The position numbers were made by a program, and so were the translations under genes. 64,000 nucleotides of DNA from Gnetum montanum (Eukaryota > Streptophyta > Gnetopsida > Gnetales > Gnetaceae): contig MNCI01023453.1 in the NCBI GenBank assembly GCA_015680685.1, positions 599,410 through 663,409 of the forward strand, in the 5' to 3' direction. The notes below the pieces were generated by a model, which was given only the letters and a program-made list of their open reading frames with translations, searched no databases and was not told the DNA's origin. This document shows positions 48,111 through 58,906 of the stretch, piece by piece. Position 1 is the stretch's first letter; each line of letters opens with the position of its first letter.

Positions 48111-50430
48111 AGGCCAGAAGAAAGGTCACTTCCTTGATCGATTATCTAGACCACTTGGTTGAAAAACTAGTTGTGAGTATACAACCCTTGTAGAATTTGG
48201 TTGTTGTAGCTATGGAGGAATCTCACCCTACATAGACGAAGTAGGAGGTAATTAGGTTGAAGGTGGAGGTGTAGGTGTAGAGGGATGTGGAGGATGATAA
48301 TGATATAGATATTGGTTCTCTCCTTGAGTAGATGATGAATGTGTGCGATGATACTCTGGAGGGTAATAATGATGCTGGAGTGATGCATGACTTATAGAAC
48401 TTCTAGGGGATACGGGCTACTAGACATAGTACTCGTAGATGGTTGCCTATAAGGGTATTATTTCCTTGGTTGTGGCATTCCCCACAATTGTGGTTGATAC
48501 CATTATTGGTATTATTCATAAGGTTGTGGAGGAGTTCCACTTGGGTAGTGAAGTTGTTGTTGTTGATGGAACTGCCTTAGATTGCCTTAAGGGTAAGGCA
48601 ATCATCTTGGAGCTTGCCTACATGCTAGGTGAGGATTCAATGGTTACACTCCATACTCTTGTAAGTGTGACACCATAGGTCAACATCCCTGTGGATGTTT
48701 TTATTGGCATATGTTACATTCAATTTCATCATCAAAGTCAAACTCCACAGCTTCCTCTACTACTACAGTTTTGCCCTTACCTCTTTGGTAGTCATGTTCA
48801 GCTTCTTTTCACCTCCTGTAATTATGATCACTAATTTGCTCTTTGGATTCTTTAGCAATCTTTAAAGCAATTTGAAATTTCTCATCCAAAGAGTCCCATA
48901 ACTTATCAACCTTGATTGAAATATCAAAAAAAAAAAATTGGATGGGCAAGGTCTTTCTATTCGCCACTTCATCAAGTGGTGACTCCTCCTCATTACAAAA
49001 TTCAACCTCTCATTTTCTAATGGAAGGGTCCCTATTATACTCTTCAGCACTTTCCCTTTTTTTTAGCTCACCTTATTCTTTTTCTACTTGTTGAATTAAC
49101 CTTTGGATATGATGAACTCTCATTTTAGACAGCCTTCCTTGGGCATACACCCCAAGGGTTCTTTTTGTTTTGGCTCTGAGCCCATCTACAATGTGGCAAA
49201 GTTGTTTTCTTTGAGTGTAACCATGGCCAAGGCATCGATGTAAGAGTGAATAGTATCAACCCATGGTGACATTCAAGAGTTCATGTGCTCTCTATTTCCA
49301 ACCTTGGATTTACCTTTTCAGATTAGACAACCTAGAGTAGATATGGTATTTGTCATGAAATAATTTTAACATGGTACTTCATCGGTGGATAGATTCCAGC
49401 TCTAAGGACTAGTACCAACTTTCAACTTTGTTAATGAGTGTTCTTGGAAAAAGTTTGAGTTTCTCCACTCATTCTTTATGTTCTATAAGGCACAAGCATC
49501 TTGAAAAGCTTGTAGATGTGTTTGTGGATCAGAATTGTATCCCCCCTCAAATCTTGGGATATTGTTCATGTCTTGGCACTTGATCTAACTATCCTTCGTA
49601 TGCCTGGTTGGGATTTTCACTACCTCCACAATGTTGAGCATACTTCAAGTCACCAATAGCAGTTTATCATCATTGCTGCATTGATGATGCCGATGATGGT
49701 TTTGACCATCCCTTCAGTTTTGATGGCCTTCATGATCATTATTATCTTAGTGATCACCTTCATCATGGTTATCTTGATGACAGCTTCCATGAGAACTGTC
49801 AGATGAAGAGGATGAAGAGGAAGGTAGACTGCCACCACCATTGTGGTGTCTACCACCACTCTTATGCTTGTTATGATCACCATCCTTAGATCCCTTGTTA
49901 TTTGATGTTTACCTGAGTTCCTACCTTGGCTATCACTTTTTTCTAAACCCAATTTATGAATAGTTGATCGTAAGGTCAGGTTCACACCCTCGCCATCAAT
50001 AGTAGGGGTGGAAAATCTTCATGTTGAGAACCTTCCAAGAGAGGATCCTCATTTTCCTCTTAATCTAATAGGAACAAGGGGTTAGTGTAATGTTTCCCCT
50101 TTGTGGCTTCATGGAGTTTCTCCTAACGTTGATCTCATTTACATTGTCTTTCAATGGGATAATAGTTTTGAGTGTCATACCCATCCACAACATATTCTTC
50201 ATGAAGATCTACTATGCCTAACTTATTAAGGGTTTGAATAACATCCCAGGCATAGGTTTATTGAGGGGCAAGATGACGTTGCCCTCCATATCATGTCATC
50301 GCATCTATTCATCCTGATGTAGGATGAAGGTGAAATTTGACACAAACTCATCTGGATGAGTGTATAGCACCTTGCATTCTTGTGGGACTTTTGGTTTAGT
50401 ATCCTCATGCTTGTGAGAAGAAGAAGACAT
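48111..50430 (-). pseudogene. gag of element B, broken
   Basis: The ATG at 50430 opens MSSSSHKHEDTKPKVPQ, then THPDEFVSNFTFILHQDE and MEGNVILP, which define the N-terminal block shared with P and D. The capsid-like core is near 49560-49300 (IPRFEGGYN, HLQAFQDAC). The segment 49050-48862 matches the Lys/Glu-rich part of P. A CCHC-like knuckle (CNICQ...KHPQGC) is near 48690. Frameshifts separate these parts. Confidence 0.65.
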
Positions 50431-50568
50431 GTTGCAAAAAAAAAAATGAAATTGTTAGTGTGCTTATATAATTCTATGTAGAGTGGGAATGATATTGACC
50501 TTGAGGTACATACAACAATATTAAAGATATTCACTTAAACCTAAATTGCGCACATTCCACAAACAAAG

Positions 50569-50586
50569 TCCCTAGCAACAACGTCA
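50569..50586 (-). promoter_or_regulatory. Primer-binding site of element B
   Basis: Minus TGACGTTGTTGCTAGGGA, a decayed tRNA-Asp site directly inside the 5' LTR. Confidence 0.7.
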
Positions 50587-50587
50587 A

Positions 50588-51357
50588 TGATGAGTGGCGA
50601 GGTACCCCTACATCCAACCATATGAATCACAAAGCATTCACGTGCGATTCAGTCGAATTCTGTAGACTTTGTTGTTTCCAGTGCACTAGCCCATTAGAAA
50701 GTGAATCTAGCCTTAAGGTCAATCATTGTCTTTCCAATTATACTTGTGACATTCATTGGTATGGTTAAGTGTAATTGAGGCATTCGATTTTTATTATTTT
50801 TATGTTCTATAGTTGGGTGCTTGAATTGTAGATAAAAAGGGATTTGATTAACTAATCTAAATTAACTAATTAACTAATCATTTAACTAATCCTAACATAA
50901 GTATTTTTTCCTGCTTTTTGTACATGTCCTGAACCCATGTATTCGCTGCTACGCAACCAAGTGCTATGCTACTAGGCATACCTAGCAATAATGTTGTTGG
51001 GATTACCAAGCGAATACATGTTACACTTGAAGCAGTTGTCTTATATGTGTAATCTATCTCGCTTAATTGTCTCATTAACGTACTAACTGGAAAATATTTA
51101 ATAACTAATTGAAAACATTTAATAAATAATTGAAAACAGTAAATGCATAAATAAAGTAGCTAATCTATCCAAAGTGTTGCAAGGTTTATCAAAAAGCTCG
51201 TCTGTATTGCCACACACTATCTTGCTTAGGTACAACAATGTTTGAATAAAGATTTGTACACTTAATGACTCCTATTGTGGGCACTCGGGGAAAAAATTCT
51301 AACTTGATGTGACTTAATGAGGCCTTGTCGATGCAACCAACTTAACGCAACTCATCA
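50588..51357 (-). repeat. 5' LTR of element B, promoter partly deleted
   Basis: On plus it runs from TGATGAGTGGCGAGGTACCCC to GCAACTCATCA, 770 bp, strongly similar to 37393-38253. About 90-110 bp present in the 3' LTR (roughly 38090-38200, holding the TATA counterpart) is missing near 51300. Arms remain at 51313, 51327 and 51341 in 14-bp steps. Confidence 0.8.
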
Positions 51358-52100
51358 GCTCCCTACTCAATTCTTCAATAGATTGAAAAGCAAGAACATT
51401 CATTCCTTTGGCCTCTATCATAGGAATAATCTATTCATACTCTCAACTAAAAGTAAGTCTACATCCCTTGGAAGCAAGGGGGATTTAATTTTAAAAGCTT
51501 GAACAATGTCAATTGAGTGTTTTTGGGAAAAGTAGCCTAGCTATTATGCATATCACATAAACAATAGGCAAAAGTTAGGCAAGCCAAATGCCTGTATAGT
51601 GAACACACTTTAATAATGCACCAACAATTTTGAATGGCCCAACATGGAAAAAATTAAGTTGTGGCTTTTTAGGGGATGACATAAAGTGCTCCACAATAAA
51701 GGCCCATGAGCTATTTTAGGGCAACCATCAAGCACCACTGCTTTTTAATTTACATGATTTTGTTCTCAACTCTTGTTTAAAATTGTTTCTCATTAAGACT
51801 CTTAAAAGCCCCTTCCCTCAAAGGAGTATTAGCACAACAACATATACACTTTCTACCAATAACTATTGACAATCTTTTATATCCTATTCCATCACAAAGC
51901 CCATCAAGAAACAATCGAAATGTTTTTTATTAGAAAAGCTCCAAAAATTCCTTCTATAGACTATGAAAGGGAAGGGTATGGAGCATACACTCCATTTAAC
52001 ATAATTTTCATTTGTGTGATATGAAATCTAATCCAAAAATAATAATTTCCATATGGTATACATCACTCGCAGTTTAAAGAGATTTGACACAATTTAAAAA
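51358..52100 (+). pseudogene. LINE relic, right part (continuation of 37010-37392)
   Basis: After the second GCTCC the reading resumes with an I-E-K...HSFLW block, then SLGSKGDLILKA or the neighbouring frame GSKGGFNFKSL (the K-x-x-G-G-L-x-x-x-x-L motif of plant LINEs), and later NNAPTILNGPTWKKL. These follow the left part in the normal order. Frame changes are frequent and the end is uncertain. Confidence 0.55.
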
Positions 52101-52826
52101 GGGTTTTATTAGGATCATTAAAATCTATCAAAATCCTTGAACTTGCTAGTTTACCTTGGTAATGACATCTACTGGGTTACCTTGACACTAAAACGAGTTC
52201 TTTGTTTTCAAATGAAAAAGAAAAAATCATATAAAGTATATACTTTGCTAACGATTGTGACAATCAGTGATGTCATGTACGCTAAACGTAACACTTCTGT
52301 TTAGCCTTACTGTACACTATTCCTATTAATTGTTTTAAAACCTGTGTCTTCAGCCGTAGGTGACACCGGTAAGGACTTCGTGTTTCTTAAGGACTTCGTG
52401 TGGAGATACGGTAAGGAATTAATGTATCTTACTTTGTCCGTGGAGTATCCCCGAATCCAAACAGAAAGTCCAAACGAAACACGTAGATCCAACGCACTTT
52501 TTTGTCGACTGTTTTCAGTGTTCTATCCAGGTCCAAGCATCCATATAAAGTAAATGTAAGAAGCGTTATCCATGTAAAGTAAAATGGGAGTTTCTTTGGA
52601 GTTCAGACATCCTTCCACGTAATGTTCCAGGCTTCCAGCAAATTCTTCAGTTTTATGTTTGCAAGGAATCGGATTACAAATACAATGTTCTGGACAAAGT
52701 TTAAAGGCACATCAAATGTGACCTCCATTTTATGATCTCCCACCAATAAAAAATGATTTATCCCCTGCGTACTACTGACAAATCCATTAATTATGTACAA
52801 ATTTACAAACCTAAACAGGTTGATCA
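52101..52826. other. Region between LINE relic and BTB gene
   Basis: 52260-52400 resembles 36424-36545. AAGGACTTCGTGT occurs twice (52370-52400). From 52300 the base composition rises toward the gene. 52600-52826 is probably its 3' untranslated region on minus. No other gene is supported. Confidence 0.4.
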
Positions 52827-52886
52827 GGATCACACCTCAGCATTTGGTTAAGTTAAGGATCACACCTCAGCATTTGGTTAAGTTAA
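52827..52886. repeat. Perfect 30-bp tandem duplication
   Basis: Two identical adjacent copies (52827-52856 and 52857-52886), each beginning GGATCACACCTCAGCATTTG. They lie 22 bp beyond the stop codon of the BTB-family gene, in its 3' untranslated region. Identity implies a recent duplication, or an assembly error. Confidence 0.9.
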
Positions 52887-52908
52887 CGAAGCGACCAAAA
52901 ACGTCGAT

Positions 52909-53913
52909 TCACACCGGCAGCGAATCAGAGATACTTATCAGCGCAGGCGAACGGTGAGAACCAAGAATCTCGTGAACCCACCAATCAACGGTTGCATAGA
53001 AAACATCATTCTGCTGCGGAATTGACACGTTTATGACAAAACTGAAAAGCTCGGTCTGTTCCTGCAATGGCAGCGTCTGCGCTGCTTCCATGGCGCACAT
53101 GGTAGTTTCTGTTAACACGGAATTGGATAACCCACCGTTCTGGCCGATGATATCCACCAGCGGATCCACGCACCTTCTCAGAATTTGAAAGCGACCAGCC
53201 GTTCCAGTTGCAGGAGACTTTCCCTGAGCCAGGCACCTGAAAATCCCGCAATGAAACTCTGCAAACGCCTGCGATTGCGCATGGAAATTCATGTACCAGT
53301 CCAGCCTCGTAACGTTACCCTCCGCAACGTAGATTTCCGTGGCTCTTCCACGAAGCTCCGCATCCCATTCATGGCCGGCCCGCAGGATCCATTCCATGGC
53401 CTTCCAGTTCCTGCTCGCCATGGCTTTCCTGAAACTCTTAACCAGAATTTCACGGCACAGTTCCCCAACCTCGGCTCGGGATTCTTCTTCCGCAAAACAT
53501 GCCGCCATGATTTTGCCGAACATCGGAACCAGAGAATCGTTATCGGATTGCTGGTTCTGTTTCTGCTTATTATCCCAGAAACAGAGATTGATCAAATCCG
53601 TGAGCGTTTTCTCCAGCATCGTGACATGAACGCAGCCTGGGCCGCAGCCGGAATGAGCGATTCTGACGGACAAATCCTGCGAGGGAACCACCTGCAAACT
53701 GCTCAGAACATGCCTGATACTTACTTCGTCGGCCATGGTCCAGCGCACGGCACGCAGATACCCCAGACATTGTTGAATGCAGTCATCGAACAGCCATTCG
53801 CAGCCGACATGAAGAACACCCAGAGCTTCATCCACCGACTGTAACTGCAGGCATCCACTGCCGCCGGAAACCAGGAACTTGACTTGAAACACCGTCAAAA
53901 TTTGAGACCTCAA
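52909..53913 (-). CDS. BTB/POZ domain-containing protein, C-terminal part
   Basis: An uninterrupted 334-codon frame with normal codon use and no decay. Residues 25-75 (SVDEALGVLHVGCEWLFDD, CIQQCLGYLRAV) match the segment just after the BTB domain in plant proteins of the At2g13690/At3g05675/At1g63850 type. The rest is the long alpha-helical region of that family (about 120-320: MFGKIMAACFAEEE, NWKAMEWILRAGHEW, RFQILRRCVDPLVD). Such proteins are thought to act as CUL3 substrate adaptors. The BTB domain itself is absent. The first codons are probably intronic, with a splice acceptor near TTTCAAG (about 53885-53895), and the N-terminal exon would lie beyond 53913, where element F now sits. It is either a split gene with a very large intron or a 5'-truncated copy. 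Confidence 0.7.
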   Translation of the reverse strand: MRSQILTVFQVKFLVSGGSGCLQLQSVDEALGVLHVGCEWLFDDCIQQCLGYLRAVRWTMADEVSIRHVLSSLQVVPSQDLSVRIAHSGCGPGCVHVTMLEKTLTDLINLCFWDNKQKQNQQSDNDSLVPMFGKIMAACFAEEESRAEVGELCREILVKSFRKAMASRNWKAMEWILRAGHEWDAELRGRATEIYVAEGNVTRLDWYMNFHAQSQAFAEFHCGIFRCLAQGKSPATGTAGRFQILRRCVDPLVDIIGQNGGLSNSVLTETTMCAMEAAQTLPLQEQTELFSFVINVSIPQQNDVFYATVDWWVHEILGSHRSPALISISDSLPV

Positions 53914-54669
53914 TGATTCAGCAAAGTCTCAAAGCTTAAACAAGGATTTACACAAGCACAGCGTCAAGACATCCAAGCCATTGCACATTTTAGCAAGTTT
54001 TTTTCAGACAAAACAGAACAAGGGATCTGCCTTGTATTAATTATATTTGTCTACAAGGCAGATCCTAGATCTCGGGATCGTGCATTTTCTAAATCGCAAT
54101 TCATTACATCCTGTTTACATTGATTTTACAGTCGTTTTGCATAGTCTACATCGTTTCCATCTCCTTCAAGATCCAATCTTGGAGTAGATCTCATTTTCTC
54201 GTCATTCGCTATTACGTTCTTGCATCAAATGGTCATCCCCTTACACAATTATTAAGAAATTAATGATTAAGTAAGTCCTTGTCTTATCGACAAGACCGTT
54301 TAGGACACCTCGGATTCGTTTTCTCCAGCATGGCCCTCGCATGGATCCGGGGTTGGAACTGTGTACACAAATCCTCTCGGTGTTTCTAGCAACCAACGTT
54401 TTCCATCGTTACAGTTTTCTGATCCTAGAAGGAGAGCCCGAACCTCTGATTTGCGTTTCACGGGTAGTCCTGTAAGCTGTCTGTACCCATTATCGAGTAT
54501 CGTAAACGTGATACCTCCATGGTTGTTTACGCGATCGTGTGGTACAGATTGGTCGCTTCGACGATTCCTCTGGAATCCACGCAGGACAGAAAGCCCACAT
54601 TTGCCTTTAGCCCCCTTTTGTCTTTGTGATCTTTAGCCTCATTATCATTTCCTTCTAGCTACATAGAGA
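53914..54669. other. Region between BTB gene and element F gag
   Basis: Contains a strong hairpin (54023-54065) and a smaller one (CTTGTC...GACAAG near 54280-54296). It should hold the 5' LTR end, primer site and leader of element F, but I could not place their borders. TTGGAACTGTG at about 54355 is a possible primer-site start. No gene seen. Confidence 0.35.
54023..54065. repeat. Perfect 14-bp inverted repeat with 15-nt loop
   Basis: GGATCTGCCTTGTA (54023-54036) and TACAAGGCAGATCC (54052-54065) are exact reverse complements. They lie between the BTB-family coding segment and element F. Confidence 0.85.
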
Positions 54670-57600
54670 ATGGCTGCGACAACTACTATCATTCCCATCG
54701 CTAGTCTCGAAACTCCCTTGATGACGCAGGTTACGCTTGCTGCTGTTGAGCCACCGACCAGCCCAGTGCGGCTACGTTGGTCCCTCAAGATTCAAAACAA
54801 AGAGCCTGAGGGACACGCTCAACAAACGCAACATTACAACTTCCTTTGTGCCAAACTTATGGCGAACCTACCTATGTACCCATAGGAACTCAAAGAGAAA
54901 TGCGAATACGAGTTCATCTACTGTAACGGGAAGGAATTCATTCCCTCACTTAATGCTTCCATATCCCTGATAGACCAGCAACAGTGGATATTGGATCAAC
55001 TATTAATGGCCAGGGCGTCAACTGAATAACGAGACACAGTGTTCTATGATGAAGCATTCCACAATGGGCAGGAGGACCTAGATGCCCACTCCGAGGAAGG
55101 AAATCATGTTAGCTTTGTTATGGCTCCTTTCTCCACAACGTCCCCTTCAAATTCGCTTTTTATGGTCTCTACACCTTTATCGTTGTCTACTGCTGACCAT
55201 GTTGCGCATGCGTCACATCGGCATTTCTTCTCTCTAGTTCCCTTTCCCGATGTCGTCCCTTCACAAACCATTCTTCCGCAGTCACAGTTAGCCAACTGAT
55301 TGCATCGTGTACCTACACCTACATTACCATACGTGCACACAGTACCCACTTCATAGTTATACACCACTCCTGCATTCATCCCAGCTTTCGCTCTTGCTCC
55401 ACCATCAACGACAGGACCCGCCCCTACTGCGTGGTGGGCTTCAAATACGTCACCCCCTGTTGCATAGCTTACACAGATTTCTCATTTTCCTCATCATTAA
55501 CACCAAGTCCCGCAATTAGTAAACCCAACTACAAGGTCATTATCTGTGCCATCAACTACGGAAACAACGTATCATGTGGCACAATCGGCGGTTGTTGCCC
55601 CGCTTGCACCACCTACTGGGTGGTGGGTGACACAGGAAACACTACCCACAGGGACAGTTCTGACAGCATCGCCTACAGGCCATGCCGCTACCCCTATCCC
55701 GCCACCAATCGTGGCCCCACTAGCTATTCCACAACCAACCTCTTTGTCTTTAGGTCTGGATCAAGCCTTCCAGCTTGTTCAAACCATTACTGAGGAGGTT
55801 AAACACCTCAAGGCTACTAGTTCTGACACAATACAGGTCATGGATTTCTACCATGATGATCCTATCAGTTCGATAGTACCCATTTTGTCATTACCTTCTA
55901 GGATGCCACTTTTCCATTTCAAAAAATACAATGGGGAAGGTGATCCCAACGCCCATCTAGTTACCTCCAGGTCAAAGTCACTGTTGCTACAACAATGGCC
56001 ACATACCATTATCCATGTTTTTGCTATGTCCCTAATAGGTAAAGCTTTAGATTGGTATCATGCACTTCCACGCTCTTCCATCTCAACCTTGGAAGAGCTG
56101 CTGACTCAGTTCGTGACTCGTTTCAAATATAACCTGAAACCAGAGGTCACACTAGACCATTTAATGGAAGTTAAGCAAGATCCACTCGAGTCAGTCCAAA
56201 AGTTTATACAGCAGTGGAGCGCCACCTTGAATGAAATCCGTGAACCCATCACAGAGGCCCATCTGTTGGCAATCTTCAAGGGGGCGGTTAATGATTTTAT
56301 TAAGTCTAAACTGTATTACCTTGCTCCCTGCTCCCTCAATGAAGCCTTTGCTCAAAGTAAGAACTTTCAAGATGCGGTAGAGGCTAGCAAAGACCCAGCA
56401 TATGTGGTCTATAAAAATGCCCACAACAAGAGTAAAGACAAGGGCAAGGTTGCAGCAACAACGATAGCAGCCATGGTTGAAGAGGCCAAAAAGAAAAATA
56501 ACAACAAAAAGGTAGCTATAGTGCCTATTGAGGCCACAGCTAGCTCAAACAGCGCTAATCAGGACATGACACCAGCTCTTGAGGTGTCCCCTCAGCCAAA
56601 GCCTAATTTTGAGTCTAAAGACCGCTCAAAATATATAGCTCTACCAGTAAAGCCTTCAGAACTTCTGAAGCAACTCCTGGGAACTAGTCATATTCAACAC
56701 AAGAAGGTGTCCGAGGAGGCTCTAAAGCACCACAGATGGCATTGTGAGCTACTCAAGAATCCCTCCTTGGCCTTGCCTAATGAATCACCAGTTCCCAAGA
56801 ATTTCAGGCTAGACCATTTTTTTGACTACCACTAGCTATGTGGTCATGACACAGACTACTATTGGACATTGAAAGATGACATTCAACGCATGATCAACCA
56901 AGGTAAGCTGATCCTAGATAGCAGTAGTCCGGTTTGTCCAAAAAACCAGTCTATGCACATGTACCAAGACCCGTTGAACATAAATAACGCAGGGTACACT
57001 ATCAACACAGTGGGTATGGATGGTAATGGTCTAGCACCGCCGCAACAACCCTTCATGTTGTGCATGCCTCCTCATCCACCTCAGATGACAAGCCCGTCGA
57101 CATCGATAGGCATAGCTCAGCAACAACCTTTTGTCCTTCAAGTTCCACCTCGAATGTCTGTTCCGCAGCTGATTGTCATTAAAGCCACAACCTAGCCCAC
57201 GCCCACACCTAACGCACCCTCTATCATTAGGGTGCCAAAGCCGTCAGCTGCTCCTGCCACGTAGGGGCAAATGTTTAAGTCAATGCCCCAACCTCAACCC
57301 ATAGGGAAAGGAGAAAGGCGTGTGATAGATAAAATAGCTAAGGACCGCGTTACGCTGGGGTTTCCTAAGCCTACCCCTTTGGCCTTGGCACCCTTGTCTC
57401 CTTCTTCCTCTAAAAAAGATGACGTTACATAGACGCAACCATCCTCTCCCTCAACTAGAAAATATAGCCCTCAACTAGAAACCGCCCCTCCTCGAGAGAT
57501 CCGTCTCCTAGGATGAATGGAAGAAGAGAAGGGAAATAAACAACTAGACCATGGGCATAATCTCCTTGATACTTTTATGCAAGTTAAGCAGACCCTCAAA

Positions 57601-58338
57601 CAAAAAAATACAACGTTGAGCCTGTATGACTTGCTAATGACATCCCAATCGCAGCATGAAGCTATGGTTCACATGCTAGAGTCCATACCGATGGATGAGA
57701 GCTTACCAGTAAATGAAGAAGCAATCCATTCGATCATGCTTCCTCTCGCTGCTAAACAACAATGGCCTTCCCAACTAACATTCCATGATGAGTCCATTAA
57801 CAATGACCCAGAAAAGGGTCAGGTGACAACAGCACCCATGTTCATCACTATCTGGGTCAGCCAGTACAGGATCCGGAGAGTACACATAGATGACGGGGTC
57901 ACTACCAATGTCATTCCATTTTCCATTGTGGACAAACTGGGTTTGATTGACCAGATCAATCCCACAATGACATCATGCTTGAAATCGTTTAATGGAGCAT
58001 GGGTGCAAGTTAAGGAAACTATGTAGATCAACTTTGTAGCAGGGGATCAATTTCCCACAAATGTAGTGTTCATCATTGTTGAATAGATGCACGGTTTCAA
58101 CCTAATCTTGGAGAGGTCTTGGTTGGCTCAGTTAAGGGCCATCTCATCACCCATTCACCAAGAGATCCACTTGCCCTATGCAGGAGGGGAAGTGATCATC
58201 CACGATGATAAGATGACTCCTCAGGCTGTCAACAATGTGGAGATGGAGCAGGGTTCAGAGATTGAAATCCTCGAAGACCAAACCCCTATCCCAATAGTTG
58301 AACAGACCAACACAGTGGTTAATGAAAGCTTGACTTAG
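54670..58338 (+). pseudogene. gag-protease polyprotein of element F (one frame, stop codons only)
   Basis: A single frame of about 1,220 codons from ATG 54670, interrupted only by stop codons (for example at 54883, 55027, 56833, 57193, 58024 and 58084) and by no frameshift that I can see. Capsid core about 55900-56400 (LFHFKKYNGEGDPNAHL, LIGKALDWYHALP, VTRFKYNL), typical of Ty3/gypsy gag. A knuckle relic at about 56800-56870 keeps YH and CGHDT but has lost Cys residues. The protease near 57830-58250 has VHIDDGVTTNVIPFS and MHGFNLILERSWL. RT does not follow. Many stops fit CAG, CAA, CGA or TGG codons changed by C-to-T decay. Confidence 0.75.
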
Positions 58339-58906
58339 GCTGAATTACCCTTCTAGGAAGGGGACGATGGTGTAGAGGAGTGCTGTAGCAAGCCTCCTTG
58401 TCCATACACATTGTCAAACGTAAGAAGGATGAAGAAGCAGTTGCGGAATTAACAAACAAACACACTAGCGTAGCATGTTACATTGGTCCACATTGCCTAT
58501 TGTTACGCTATTTACATTCTCTATCGTTTTGTATTACATCATCTACTATTATGCTACTTCACCCTAGTGGCCCAAAATGGCCTTAAACTAGTTACGGCCC
58601 ACTATGGCCTAAAACTGGTAATATCGTTTATTCTTTCCCATGTGTGATACTGGCCCAAAATGGCCTTAAACTAGTAGTGGCCTGAAATGGCCTTAAAATA
58701 TCGCTGGCCCATAGTGGCCTAAAACATGTAACTTTTTCAACAAAATAGAATTAAAATATTTCTTTCACAAAAAAAATTAACTGACTTTGAAAAACACAAA
58801 AAATAATATATTCTTTATTTCCTTTCATTACAACAAAAATTTACTTTCGTAGTTTACAAATTCATCAGATAAAAGAAAAACAAAATCCTTGACTAGAATC
58901 GCTACG
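58339..58906. repeat. Convergent junction with five-copy 27-bp repeat (58569-58730)
   Basis: GGCC-starting units at 58569, 58596, 58652, 58679 and 58706. Neighbours are exactly 27 bp apart, and the inner pairs are separated by an insertion. Each unit has the form GGCCCAAAATGGCCTTAAAC. The block lies between the end of gag-protease (plus) and the end of the antisense gene (minus). Confidence 0.8.

Larger units (their letters stand above)
37393..51357 (-). mobile_element. Element B: near-complete Ty3/gypsy element
   Basis: About 14 kb including the nested solo LTR S. LTRs are 50588-51357 and 37393-38253, primer site 50569-50586, purine tract next to the 3' LTR, perfect GCTCC duplication at both ends. 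Order on minus: gag, protease, RT, RNase H, integrase, non-coding region with internal promoter, ORF2, 3' LTR. It is inserted in a LINE. It has stops and frameshifts throughout pol but keeps the protease DSG and RT FMDD boxes. It is the reference for interpreting the deleted relatives P, Q and D. Confidence 0.85.

Noticed and set aside
53185-53844. 219-codon plus-strand frame
   Set aside because: It is the complement of the BTB-family coding sequence and shows no family features of its own.
55039-55299. Separate small gene before gag of F
   Set aside because: Same reading frame as the downstream gag core; only stop codons that fit C-to-T change separate them.
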